64,000 bases of DNA, taken from Trebonia sp963777905. Lineage in GTDB: Bacteria > Actinomycetota > Actinomycetes > Streptosporangiales > Streptosporangiaceae. The stretch's first letter is position 1. The number at the start of each line of letters is the position of its first letter. The notes below the pieces were generated by a model that was given only the letters and a program-made list of their open reading frames with translations, searched no databases and was not told the origin of the DNA. The translations under genes and the position numbers were made by a program. The DNA lies in contig CAVZSM010000010.1 of the NCBI GenBank assembly GCA_963777905.1, forward strand, positions 124,001-188,000, read 5' to 3'. Positions 17,462-26,267 of the stretch are shown piece after piece.

Positions 17462-19057
17462 TCAGCGGTCGCCGAGGTCGCCGAGGCCGTTCAGGTCGTC
17501 GTCGCTCAGGCCCGTCGCCAGTTCGCGCAGCGCCGCCTCGAGGGCGGCCTCGTCGTCCCCGGCCGCGTCGAGCACGTCCATCAGGGCGTGCAGCACCAGG
17601 TGCCGGTCCTCGCCGCCGTCGAGGAGCCGCTGCGCGGCGTCCCAGAGCGCGGGCGGGGCGCCGCGCCACAGCCGGTCGGCGATCGCCAGGTGCCGGTCGA
17701 TGTGCCGGCCGACGCCGGCCGCGCTCGGGCTGCCGGTCCTCGTGTCGTGGTCGGCGGCGAGCAGCAGCCGCCGGTCGGCCGGGTTGGCCGGGTCGAGCTT
17801 CGACAGGTCGACGCCGCCGTGCTTGCCCTCGAGCACAGGGAAGGCGAAGGCGCGGCGCGGCAGCGCCTCCAGGTCGGAGTCGGGCAGCAGCCTGGCGACC
17901 AGCTTCTCGTCCAGGCCGAACTCGGCGGGGTCCCGGTAGATCCGGGAGAACGTGCTCATCGAGTCGAAGACGGTGTCCAGCGTCTGCCCGATGGCCCCCT
18001 CGGTCAGGCCGCGCTTGTGCCCGGCCCAGCGGACCCATGCGGCGAGCACGTGCGGCATCGCGTCCTGGTCGGCCGCGCAGAGCATCACCCGCCGCGGCAG
18101 CCAGCTGAGCATGAAGTTCTGCACCTTGACCGGGCTCATCCGCAGCGGCCGCCCGCTGTCCTGGTCACACCCGTAGTCGATGATGCGGTCGACGACACGG
18201 CTGGCGGCCTGTCTGTCCGAGAGGTCTTCGGCCTCGTCGGAGGCGAGGAATTCCGCGGCGATCAGCGCCCGCCGCTCCCTGGACCACGGCCGCCTGCCGC
18301 GCTGCCCGCGGCCCGCGGCCGGGGGCAGCGCGCGGATGCGCGCCCTGATGAACGCGTGGTACGAGGCGAACGACTCGCTGACCGGCGGGTCCTCGGCCGC
18401 GTCCGTCGCGTCGAGCGCGGCCCGCAGCACCCTCCTCGCGTGCGGCGGATCGATCTGCTTGAACGCGTCCGCTGGCTTGCCCTCGGCCGCCTGGCGGCAG
18501 TGCTCGAGCAGCTTGTCCACGCGCGAGGTGACCCAGCCGTCCCTGATCATGCCCTCGGTGTTGTAGTCGACGAGCGACACCAGCGCGTGCGGCTCCTCGC
18601 CCGCGTAGCTGAACACGCAGATGATCTCGTCCTGGTCGCCCCACTCGTCCGAGTTGACGTAGCACTCGGCGGGCGTGACCGCGCCGAGGTGGTCGGCCCA
18701 CGCCGGCGCCCGTACCCCGCCGTCGATCATCCGGATCGCCGCCTGCTCGGCGGCGATGGCCTGCCGGGGCGTGCCGAGGCAGGCGACACCGGACAGCAGC
18801 GCGAGGGCCGCGGGGGACGACTGGCCGGCGGCGTACTCGACCAGGCCCTCGCCGACGACCTGCTCGACGCCGGCCCCGCCCGCGGTGTGGTGCCGCTGCG
18901 GCCACCAGGTGCCGAGGAGCTCGCTGACCATGAGCTCCGCGTCCAGCGGGCTGCGCACCGCCAGCAGTTCGCGCGCCGCGTGCAGGAGTTCGCGGAACAG
19001 CGCGTTGGGGGGCGCGCCGCCGCCTGCTGGGCTGCGACGTCGGCTCTGCGGGCTCAC
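17462..19057 (-). CDS. Conserved actinobacterial hypothetical protein
   Basis: Protein of 531 residues that I do not recognise. There is no signal peptide or membrane helix, and the composition is acidic and helix-rich. The N-terminal third (FRELLHAARELLAVRSPLDAELMVSELLG) and middle (EIICVFSYAGEEPHALVSLVDYN) look like a folded core. An Arg-rich strip follows at about 255-275, and the C-terminus is rich in Asp/Leu (GLSDDDLNGLGDLGD). It sits divergently to the PAS-PP2C phosphatase and may share a regulatory region with it. Similar proteins occur as uncharacterised ORFs in actinomycetes, but that is recollection only. Coding is well supported because the frame stays open without low-complexity artefacts. 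Confidence 0.8.
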   Translation of the reverse strand: MSPQSRRRSPAGGGAPPNALFRELLHAARELLAVRSPLDAELMVSELLGTWWPQRHHTAGGAGVEQVVGEGLVEYAAGQSSPAALALLSGVACLGTPRQAIAAEQAAIRMIDGGVRAPAWADHLGAVTPAECYVNSDEWGDQDEIICVFSYAGEEPHALVSLVDYNTEGMIRDGWVTSRVDKLLEHCRQAAEGKPADAFKQIDPPHARRVLRAALDATDAAEDPPVSESFASYHAFIRARIRALPPAAGRGQRGRRPWSRERRALIAAEFLASDEAEDLSDRQAASRVVDRIIDYGCDQDSGRPLRMSPVKVQNFMLSWLPRRVMLCAADQDAMPHVLAAWVRWAGHKRGLTEGAIGQTLDTVFDSMSTFSRIYRDPAEFGLDEKLVARLLPDSDLEALPRRAFAFPVLEGKHGGVDLSKLDPANPADRRLLLAADHDTRTGSPSAAGVGRHIDRHLAIADRLWRGAPPALWDAAQRLLDGGEDRHLVLHALMDVLDAAGDDEAALEAALRELATGLSDDDLNGLGDLGDR

Positions 19058-19417
19058 CCTGATAGCCTCTCAGATCGGGACAAGTGAACGCTACGCTCCG
19101 CCCGCGACCCCTCGGTGGCAGCCGGCAGGTGAGAGCGCATCATCCGCTGTAGGAGAACTTACCCATGCTGCCATCATTGTGCCGGGCGATGGCCGCGATA
19201 CCCGTGCGTGTCGCGCGATCCGGGCCGCTGCGGCCGGAGTCGACGCCAATTGAACTGGCTTACCTGCCGTTAGCTGGCAGCATGGGTTGCAGGATTATGG
19301 CACGCTTATATTCTGAACGGCCGCTGCGCGGTGACGACCGCGCTGCCGGCGGACCGCCGCCGAGCGCCAGGCGGGTGGCGTTCATGCCGGTAGGTTGGAC
19401 GCAGGAAGGAGCCGCCA
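19058..19417. other. Divergent intergenic region upstream of the phosphatase
   Basis: 360 bp without a convincing gene. It contains a small stem (CTGCC 19264-19268 with GGCAG 19276-19280) and a TATATT hexamer at 19307-19312 that could serve as a -10 element for the phosphatase leader. No good -35 is seen at 17 bp. Confidence 0.4.
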
Positions 19418-19459
19418 GTGGCAGGCGCCTGCACGGAAGGGTGGGGTGCTCTCCGATGA
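19418..19459 (+). CDS. 13-codon leader ORF coupled to the PAS-PP2C phosphatase
   Basis: A GTG at 19418 sits six bases after a strong Shine-Dalgarno AAGGAG (19406-19411) and encodes MAGACTEGWGALR. Its TGA overlaps the ATG of the phosphatase (ATGA), whose own upstream region lacks a good ribosome site. This suggests reinitiation or coupling. The alternative is that a one-base error separates this start from the main frame and the 13 residues are the true N-terminus. Confidence 0.5.
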   Translation: MAGACTEGWGALR

Positions 19460-21594
19460 GCGCCGACACATCCGTGCCAAAGCACCAGGAGGCCGTGGAG
19501 TTGGACGATTTCGAGTCCTGGCTTCCTGACGCCATGCTCCGGGACGCGCCCGCTGGAGTGGCCTTCCTCGGCACGGACCTGCGCTTCGGCTGGGTCAACG
19601 CCGCGCTGGCCCGGCTGTTCGGCCACGACCAGGCGGAATTCCCTGGCCGGCCGATGGCCGAGGTGTGGCCGGCGAAGGACACCGCTAAGGCGGAGGCGGC
19701 GCTGCGGCAGGTGCTCGCCGAGGACCGGCCGGCCACCGAGGCGTCCGAGGACCCTGCGTCGAACCGCGTTTATCACTGGTTCCCCGTGCACGGGCCGGAC
19801 GGCGCGCAGATCGGCGCCGGCCTCATCGTGGTGGCCGAGGCTGTAGCGGCCGCCCCGGCGAACGGCAGCGTGACCGACAGCGCGACAGGGCTCTCGTCGG
19901 AGGCCGCGCTGCGGCGCAGCGAGGAGCGGTACCGGGCGCTGGCGCAGGGCGGTGCCCAGGTGGTCTGGGTCGCCTCGCCGGACGGCGTGATGCTCGAGGA
20001 CTCGCCGGAATGGCGGTGGATCACCGGGCAGACGGAGGAGGAGTTCCTCGACGGCGGCTGGCTGGACTCGATCCACCCGGAAGACAGGGACCGGGTCCAG
20101 CGCGACTGGCGGGAATCCCTGCGCTCAGGGCGGATCTTCGACGACCGGTTCAGGATGCGCACCAAGGCCGGGGCGTACCGGCACTATGACGTGCGCGCCG
20201 TGCCGATCGAGCGGGACGGGAAGATTGCCGAGTGGGTCGGCGCTTGTACCGACGTGACTAGCCAGCGCGAGGCTGAGGAAATGCGCGGCAGGCTGACCGA
20301 GCAGCTATCGGCGGCCGCGCTGCGCACCGCCCGGCTGCAGCAGGCGACATCGATGCTCGCCGAGGCGCTGGACGTCGAGCAGGTGGTGGAGGTCATCACC
20401 GAGGTCGGCAGGACCGCGATCGGGGCGCTGCGCTCGGCGGTGGCCCTGCTGGACGAGGAGAGGCTGCGGCTGCGGGTAGTCAACCCCGACGGCCTCGCGC
20501 CCGTGGGGCCCGACTCGGCCGACGCGCGGCTGACCCTGGACACGCCGAGCGTGATGACCCGCGCGATCGCGACGCGGCGCCCGGTGCTCATCCCCAGCCC
20601 CGAGGAGCTGCGCAGGCAGTTCGAGCCTGACCTGGCGGAGGGGGCCGGGAGCGACGCGATCGAGGACACTGGCGACGAGCGGTCCTGGGTCGGGCTGCCG
20701 CTGCTCGCGGCGGGCGCACCGCTCGGCGCGCTGCGCTTCTCGTTCAACCGGCCGCGACGGATCACCGAGGAGGAGCGGGTCTTCCTCGAGGCGCTGGCCG
20801 GCCAGTGCGCGCTCGCCGTGGAGCGGGCCGAGATGTACGAGCGGGAGCACAACGCGGCGGTGACGCTCCAGCGCAGCCTGCTCCCCGACAAGCTGCCCGA
20901 CGTGCCAGGCCTCGCGCTCGACGCGCGGTACCTGCCGGTGACCAGGAACATGGAGATCGGCGGGGACTGGTACGACGTGTTCTGGCTGCCGGACCGGCGG
21001 CTGGCCGTGACCGTCGGCGACGTCATGGGCAAGGGGCTGCAGGCCGCGGCCGGCATGGGCCGGGTGCGGAACGCGCTGCGCGCCCTCGCGCTGACCGACC
21101 CGCGCCCGGCGGCCGTGCTGTCCGGGCTTGACCGGCTGTTCAGCGCCACCGAGCTCGAAGAGCAGGTCACCACCGTTTCCTACCTGGTGATCGACCCGGA
21201 GACCGGCGAGGGCCAGGCGGGGAACGCGGGCCACCTGCCCACCCTGCTGCTCACCCCCGGCGCCCTTCCCGTGCTCGACCAGGCCGAGGCGGGCACGCCG
21301 CTTGGCTGGCCGAGTCCCCGCAAGCAGCACGCGTTCCGGCTGCCGCCTGGCAGCACCGCGGTGTTCTACTCCGACGGGCTCGTGGAGAACCGGGCGCGCG
21401 GCCTCGACGCCGGGCTGGATGAGCTGGTCAGCATCGCCGCGGGCGCTCCTGAGGACCTGCAGTACGCTCCCGGGCGTTTGCTCCAGTACCTGCTCGACCA
21501 TATGCTCGCCGGTCATGAGCAAGACGACGACGTGACCGTCCTCGTCATGCACGTGCCAGGGCACGACAGTCCAGGGCACGACAGCGATGAGTGA
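19456..21594 (+). CDS. PAS-PAS-GAF-PP2C (SpoIIE-type) serine phosphatase
   Basis: Cytoplasmic signalling phosphatase of 712 residues. PAS 1 lies at about 20-130 (DAPAGVAFLGTDLRFGWVNAALARLFG). PAS 2 with a PAC tail lies at about 155-275 (YRALAQGGAQVVWVASPDG, KIAEWVGACTDVTSQREAE). A GAF domain spans about 290-450. The PP2C/SpoIIE catalytic domain runs from about 470 to the end: RSLLPDKLPDVPGL, EIGGDWYDVFWLPD with the metal-binding Asp, VGDVMGKGLQAAAGM, and DDDVTVLVM. Relatives act on anti-sigma antagonists or regulate stress sigma factors. No anti-sigma partner lies beside it, although the principal sigma factor follows downstream. Confidence 0.9.
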   Translation: MSADTSVPKHQEAVELDDFESWLPDAMLRDAPAGVAFLGTDLRFGWVNAALARLFGHDQAEFPGRPMAEVWPAKDTAKAEAALRQVLAEDRPATEASEDPASNRVYHWFPVHGPDGAQIGAGLIVVAEAVAAAPANGSVTDSATGLSSEAALRRSEERYRALAQGGAQVVWVASPDGVMLEDSPEWRWITGQTEEEFLDGGWLDSIHPEDRDRVQRDWRESLRSGRIFDDRFRMRTKAGAYRHYDVRAVPIERDGKIAEWVGACTDVTSQREAEEMRGRLTEQLSAAALRTARLQQATSMLAEALDVEQVVEVITEVGRTAIGALRSAVALLDEERLRLRVVNPDGLAPVGPDSADARLTLDTPSVMTRAIATRRPVLIPSPEELRRQFEPDLAEGAGSDAIEDTGDERSWVGLPLLAAGAPLGALRFSFNRPRRITEEERVFLEALAGQCALAVERAEMYEREHNAAVTLQRSLLPDKLPDVPGLALDARYLPVTRNMEIGGDWYDVFWLPDRRLAVTVGDVMGKGLQAAAGMGRVRNALRALALTDPRPAAVLSGLDRLFSATELEEQVTTVSYLVIDPETGEGQAGNAGHLPTLLLTPGALPVLDQAEAGTPLGWPSPRKQHAFRLPPGSTAVFYSDGLVENRARGLDAGLDELVSIAAGAPEDLQYAPGRLLQYLLDHMLAGHEQDDDVTVLVMHVPGHDSPGHDSDE

Positions 21595-21803
21595 CGGTTC
21601 CGGCGTGTACAAGGCACTCCCGGAGGCCACCTATGGTGGTGGAAGGAGGAGGCGGGCGGGTTGTCGAAGTCCTCAAGACACAAGTCTTCAAGACATGAGG
21701 GAAGTCCGCTTCCCGGCACGGTCCAAGCGTCAAGACCCTCGCGGGAGGGCCCGATTATCGCGATGCGTATGCAGCTCAGCCAAGCTACCCAGCGAAGGAA
21801 GAG

Positions 21804-23333
21804 GTGACCGTGGTGGTGGGCGCTGCCAACTCCGCGGCGCGCAAGCGCTCTAGGCCGTCCGGCTCAGCGGGCTCCGCGGGCCGGGATTCGCGGGTGGCCG
21901 AGCGGCCTGAGGGAATGGCCGATCCTTCGACTGAGGAGCAGGCGCCTGCTGCCGGGGCAGGGGCGCCAGGCCGCGGGGACGTCGCGGTCCAGGACCGTGA
22001 GGAGCTGGTGGTGGTCCCGTCCCCCGACCTTTCCGTCGAGCTGGCGGCCGTCGATCTCGACGACGCCGACGACCTTGAGGACGCCGCAGACCTCGAGGAC
22101 TTCCCCGGCACCTTCGACGAAGAGGACCTTTCCGTCGAGCTGGCCGCGGACCTGGAGATCGCCGACTCGCCGGACGCCGACCTGGTCAGCGTCGTGGCCG
22201 ATGTGGACGTCGATGTCGACGTCGACGCGGAGCCCGACCTGGCGGATGAGCCGGACACGGACGACGCTGAGGCTGGCGCCGGCCCTGCCGCGCAGCCCGC
22301 GAGCGCCGACGCCCCCGCGCAGCCGGAAGGCAAGGCGCCAGGCGAAGGCGGCGACGACGAGATCTTCGTTTTCGGCGACGACGATGACGACCTGCCCGCG
22401 GCCCAGGTGGCCGTCGCCGGCGCGACGGCGGACCCGGTCAAGGACTACCTCAAGCAGATCGGCAAGGTACCGCTGCTCAACGCCGAGCAGGAAGTCGAGC
22501 TCGCGAAGCGGATCGAGGCCGGGCTGTTCGCCGAGGAGAAGCTCGCAGAAGGCAGCCTGGGCCTCACCCCGGACCAGCGCATCGACCTGGAGTGGATCGC
22601 CGAAGACGGCCGCCGGGCCAAGAACCACCTGCTCGAGGCCAACCTCCGGCTGGTGGTCAGCCTCGCCAAGCGGTACACCGGGCGCGGCATGCTGTTCCTC
22701 GACCTGATCCAGGAGGGCAACCTCGGCCTGATCAGGGCGGTAGAAAAGTTCGACTACACCAAGGGCTACAAGTTCTCCACGTACGCCACCTGGTGGATCC
22801 GGCAGGCGATCACCCGCGCGATGGCTGACCAGGCGCGGACGATCCGCATTCCGGTGCACATGGTCGAGGTCATCAACAAGCTGGCCCGGGTGCAGCGGCA
22901 GATGCTGCAGGACCTGGGCCGTGAGCCGACGCCTGAGGAACTGGCCGTCGAGCTGGACATGACCCCGGAGAAGGTCGTCGAGGTGCAGAAGTACGGCCGG
23001 GAGCCGATCTCGCTGCACACGCCGCTCGGCGAGGACGGGGACAGCGAGTTCGGCGACCTGATCGAGGACTCCGAGGCGATCCAGCCCGGTGAGGCGGTGA
23101 GCTTCACGCTGCTGCAGGAGCAGCTGCACTCGGTGCTCGACACCCTGTCCGAGCGTGAGGCGGGCGTGGTGAGCATGCGGTTCGGCCTCACCGACGGCCA
23201 GCCGAAGACCCTGGACGAGATCGGCAAGGTCTACGGGGTAACCAGGGAACGGATCCGCCAGATCGAGTCCAAGACGATGTCCAAGCTGCGTCACCCGTCG
23301 CGGTCCCAGGTGCTGCGCGACTACCTGGACTGA
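21804..23333 (+). CDS. hrdB: Principal RNA polymerase sigma factor (HrdB/RpoD type)
   Basis: Directs RNA polymerase to housekeeping promoters. The product has up to 509 residues. A long acidic and Ala-rich N-terminus with Asp repeats (about 60-200) is typical of actinobacterial HrdB. Next come region 1.2 (DPVKDYLKQIGKVPLLNAEQEVELAKRI), region 2 (NLRLVVSLAKRYTGRGMLFLDLIQEGN, YKFSTYATWWIRQAI), region 3 (IRIPVHMVE) and region 4 with the helix-turn-helix (KTLDEIGKVYGVTRERIRQIESKTM). The Shine-Dalgarno AAGGAAGAG (21795-21803) lies directly against GTG 21804, so GTG 21810 may be the real start. The downstream genes match the Streptomyces hrdB neighbourhood. Confidence 0.95.
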   Translation: MTVVVGAANSAARKRSRPSGSAGSAGRDSRVAERPEGMADPSTEEQAPAAGAGAPGRGDVAVQDREELVVVPSPDLSVELAAVDLDDADDLEDAADLEDFPGTFDEEDLSVELAADLEIADSPDADLVSVVADVDVDVDVDAEPDLADEPDTDDAEAGAGPAAQPASADAPAQPEGKAPGEGGDDEIFVFGDDDDDLPAAQVAVAGATADPVKDYLKQIGKVPLLNAEQEVELAKRIEAGLFAEEKLAEGSLGLTPDQRIDLEWIAEDGRRAKNHLLEANLRLVVSLAKRYTGRGMLFLDLIQEGNLGLIRAVEKFDYTKGYKFSTYATWWIRQAITRAMADQARTIRIPVHMVEVINKLARVQRQMLQDLGREPTPEELAVELDMTPEKVVEVQKYGREPISLHTPLGEDGDSEFGDLIEDSEAIQPGEAVSFTLLQEQLHSVLDTLSEREAGVVSMRFGLTDGQPKTLDEIGKVYGVTRERIRQIESKTMSKLRHPSRSQVLRDYLD

Positions 23334-23383
23334 GTGCATGACAAAGGACCGTGGCCTGCAGGCCACGGTCCTTTGTCATGCAC
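23334..23383 (+). terminator. 50-nt perfect palindrome after hrdB (terminator)
   Basis: The 25-bp arms beginning right after the hrdB stop codon are perfectly complementary, with no unpaired loop beyond the centre (arm start GTGCATGACAAAGGACC, centre GGCCTGCAGGCC). There is no T-run, as is common in high-GC terminators. It can stop transcription from either side. Confidence 0.85.
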
Positions 23384-23474
23384 ATCCGCGTCGCCTTCCG
23401 GGCATGAACACGGGCCGCTCACGGCCACAGTGCCCGAGCGACCCGCGGTGACGCGGTCACGTCTGGATAACCGG

Positions 23475-23699
23475 CTAGTTCTCCGGGGTGGGGGTCTCCT
23501 GGGTGATCAGCCGGCCAGTCTCATCCTGGATGTCGACGGCTACCTTGGCGAGTGCCTTCGCGTGCTCGCGCCCGTGGTGCGCGCAGAAAAGCAGCTCTCC
23601 CTGGTTCGGGAGCAGGACGCGAACGTACGCCTGCGCGCCACAGCGATCGCAGAGATCAAGGGCGGTCAGCGGCCTGGTGGGGGCTATAGCTCCGGTCAC
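23475..23699 (-). CDS. DUF7455-like small CxxC protein
   Basis: Small protein of 74 residues, conserved next to hrdB in actinobacteria. The GTG at 23699 is chosen because AGGAAGG lies just upstream and the family begins at this point. A longer frame (to 23852) adds Cys-rich unconserved sequence. The core LDLCDRCGAQAYVRVLL and LLFCAHHGREH pairs CxxC with CxHH and looks like a small zinc site. KVAVDIQDETGRL follows. Its function is unknown. It is transcribed towards hrdB and ends before the shared palindrome. Confidence 0.85.
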   Translation of the reverse strand: MTGAIAPTRPLTALDLCDRCGAQAYVRVLLPNQGELLFCAHHGREHAKALAKVAVDIQDETGRLITQETPTPEN

Positions 23700-24074
23700 G
23701 TCGCCTTCCTCTTCTCGTGCCGCCGGCTCCTGCGTCCGGCTGGCTCGGTTTGCTGCCTGTGCCTTACAGCACAGCACAACACATACCCCGGCGTCAGCCT
23801 TCCCTTCGCCGAGTGGTGTACGCCACAAGCGAAAACCGCACTGGCCACGCAACCGGCGGTGCGGGTAGTCACCGGCGAGGTACCCGTGCGGTTCGTGTGG
23901 TTCCTACCCGCCAGCGATTGCCCTGACACACATTTGATCCCAAAAGGGGTGCCCCCTCACGAGGCGGAACGCGGCGAAGCGGCGTGGCTGGCCGCCGGCA
24001 CTTGCCGCGAGACGCTACCCTTCGAATAGGCGCCTCGCGTGCCGCTCACATTTTCGAGAGGAGACCCCCCGCCC
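23700..24074. other. Divergent intergenic region between the CxxC gene and parE
   Basis: 375 bp with no supported gene. It must hold the parE promoter and that of the small CxxC gene. No clear operator palindrome is visible. A GAGAGGAGA Shine-Dalgarno (24055-24063) lies at its right end. Confidence 0.4.
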
Positions 24075-26249
24075 GTGCCCCCGCTCACAGAAACCGCCCG
24101 GCCGATGGCGGAGTCCACCAGAGGGCCGGCAAGAGAACTGGCCGACTCCTACAGCGCCAAGCACCTGTCGGTCCTGGAGGGCCTGGAGGCCGTGCGCAAG
24201 CGGCCCGGCATGTACATCGGCTCGACCGACGGCCGTGGGCTGCAGCACTGCCTCTGGGAGATCTTCGACAACGCGGTAGACGAGGCACTCGCCGGTTACT
24301 GCACCAGGGTAGAGGTCATCCTGCACGCCGACGGGTCCGCCGAGGTCAGGGACAACGGCCGCGGCATCCCCGTCGACAACGAGCGCAAGACCAAGCTGTC
24401 CGGCGTCGAGCTCGTCATGACCAGGCTGCACGCGGGCGGCAAGTTCGGCGGCGGCTCCTACACCGCCTCCGGCGGTCTGCACGGGGTCGGCGCGTCCGTG
24501 GTGAACGCGCTGTCCGCGCGGCTGGACGTCGAGGTGGACAGGGGCGGCCACACCTGGGCGGCCAGCTTCCGCCGCGGGGTCACCGGCGAGTTCGCCGAGC
24601 CGGGGCAACCCCGGCCGGACGCCGACTTCAGCAGGAAGGCGGGGCTCCGCCAGATCGCGCGGGTCAGCAAGACCAAGGCCGGCACCCGCATCAGGTTCTG
24701 GCCGGACCGGCAGGTGTTCCTGCGCGACGCCACGTTCAGCTACGACGGCATGGTCGAGCGGGCCAGGCAGACCGCCTACCTGGTGCCCGGCCTGGCCATC
24801 GCGGTCCGCGCGGAGGCCGGCGCCCAGCCCGGCCCCGAAGCCGACGGCGACGGCGGCGACGGCGACGGCGGCGGCCCGCGGCAGGCGGAGTTCAGGTTCG
24901 CCGGCGGCATCAGCGAGTTCTGCGAGCACCTTGCCGCGGGCGAGAAGGTCACCGACGTGCTCCGGCTGACCGGCGACGGCACGTTCACCGAGACCGTCCC
25001 GGTGCTCGACGACCGCGGGCACATGACGCCGACAGAGGTGGAGCGCACCCTCGACGTCGACATAGCGATCCAGTGGAACGCGGGCTACGACACGATCACC
25101 CGCTCGTTCGTCAACGTGATCGCCACCCCGCACCACGGCACGCACGTCACCGGCTTCGACCGGGCCATCGTGCGCACCCTCAACGAGCAGCTGAGAGCCG
25201 CCAGGATCCTGCGGAACGGGGACGAGCCGGTCACCAAAGAGGACATCCTCGAAGGTCTCACGAGCATCATCTCCGTGCGGCTGCCAGAGCCTCAGTTCGA
25301 AGGCCAGACCAAGGAGGTCCTCGGCACCCCCGCGGCCACCGCGATCGTCAGCCAGGTCGTCCGCACGCAGCTCAAGAACTACTTCGAGAACCCGCCACGC
25401 GGCGCGAAGCAGCAGGCCAAGGCGGTCCTGGACAAGGTCGCGAGCGCGGCCAAGACCCGCGTCGCCGCCCGCGAGCACCGGGAGAACCAGCGCCGCAAGT
25501 CCGCGCTCGCCAGCTCGAGCCTGCCGGCCAAGCTGGTCGACTGCCGGTCCGCCGACGACCGCAGCGAGCTGTTCATCGTCGAGGGCGACTCCGCCCTGGG
25601 CACCGCCAAGCTGGCCAGGGACTCCGAGTTCCAGGCACTGCTGCCAATCCGCGGCAAGATCCTCAACGTGCAGAAGTCGAGCCTGGCCGACATGCTCAAG
25701 AACGCCGAGTGCGCCGCCATCATCCAGGTCCTCGGCGCCGGCTCGGGCTCCACGTTCGACCTGGACTCGGCGCGGTACCAGCGGGTGATCCTGATGGCCG
25801 ACGCCGACGTCGACGGCGCGCACATCCGCACCCTGCTGCTCACCCTGTTCCACCGGTACATGCGCGCGATGCTCGAAGCGGGCAGGGTGTTCGCCGCCGT
25901 GCCCCCGCTGCACAGGATCGAGCTGACCAACCCCCGCAAGGGCCAGCTCAAGTACCGGTACACCTACTCCGACGCCGAGCTGCGCCGCACGCTGATCGAG
26001 CTGGAGAGCAAGGGCCAGCGCTGGAAGGACCCGGTGCAGCGCTACAAGGGCCTCGGCGAGATGGACGCCGGGCAGCTCGCCGAGACCACGATGGACCCCC
26101 GCCATCGCATCCTGCGGCGGATCAGGATCGAGGACGCCAAGGCGGCCATGGACGTGTTCAACCTGCTGATGGGCACGGACGTGGCGCCGCGCCGCGAGTT
26201 CATCGTCGGCGGCGCCAGCGAGCTCGACCTGTCCCGCATCGACACGTAG
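24075..26249 (+). CDS. parE: DNA topoisomerase IV subunit B (ParE)
   Basis: ATPase subunit of the type IIA topoisomerase that decatenates chromosomes. The product has 724 residues. The GHKL ATPase core includes EIFDNAVDEALAG, VRDNGRGIPVD and the Gly-rich lid SGGLHGVGASVVNAL. A transducer region follows, and the TOPRIM domain has VEGDSALGTAKLARD and the metal-binding DADVDGAHI. The C-terminal YKGLGEMDAGQL is typical. The GTG at 24075 follows GAGAGGAGA, so I prefer it to the upstream GTG at 24039. parC follows after 18 nt. Position beside hrdB and pairing with parC favour topoisomerase IV over gyrase. Confidence 0.93.
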   Translation: MPPLTETARPMAESTRGPARELADSYSAKHLSVLEGLEAVRKRPGMYIGSTDGRGLQHCLWEIFDNAVDEALAGYCTRVEVILHADGSAEVRDNGRGIPVDNERKTKLSGVELVMTRLHAGGKFGGGSYTASGGLHGVGASVVNALSARLDVEVDRGGHTWAASFRRGVTGEFAEPGQPRPDADFSRKAGLRQIARVSKTKAGTRIRFWPDRQVFLRDATFSYDGMVERARQTAYLVPGLAIAVRAEAGAQPGPEADGDGGDGDGGGPRQAEFRFAGGISEFCEHLAAGEKVTDVLRLTGDGTFTETVPVLDDRGHMTPTEVERTLDVDIAIQWNAGYDTITRSFVNVIATPHHGTHVTGFDRAIVRTLNEQLRAARILRNGDEPVTKEDILEGLTSIISVRLPEPQFEGQTKEVLGTPAATAIVSQVVRTQLKNYFENPPRGAKQQAKAVLDKVASAAKTRVAAREHRENQRRKSALASSSLPAKLVDCRSADDRSELFIVEGDSALGTAKLARDSEFQALLPIRGKILNVQKSSLADMLKNAECAAIIQVLGAGSGSTFDLDSARYQRVILMADADVDGAHIRTLLLTLFHRYMRAMLEAGRVFAAVPPLHRIELTNPRKGQLKYRYTYSDAELRRTLIELESKGQRWKDPVQRYKGLGEMDAGQLAETTMDPRHRILRRIRIEDAKAAMDVFNLLMGTDVAPRREFIVGGASELDLSRIDT

Positions 26250-26267
26250 CAACCAACCGAGGACCGC

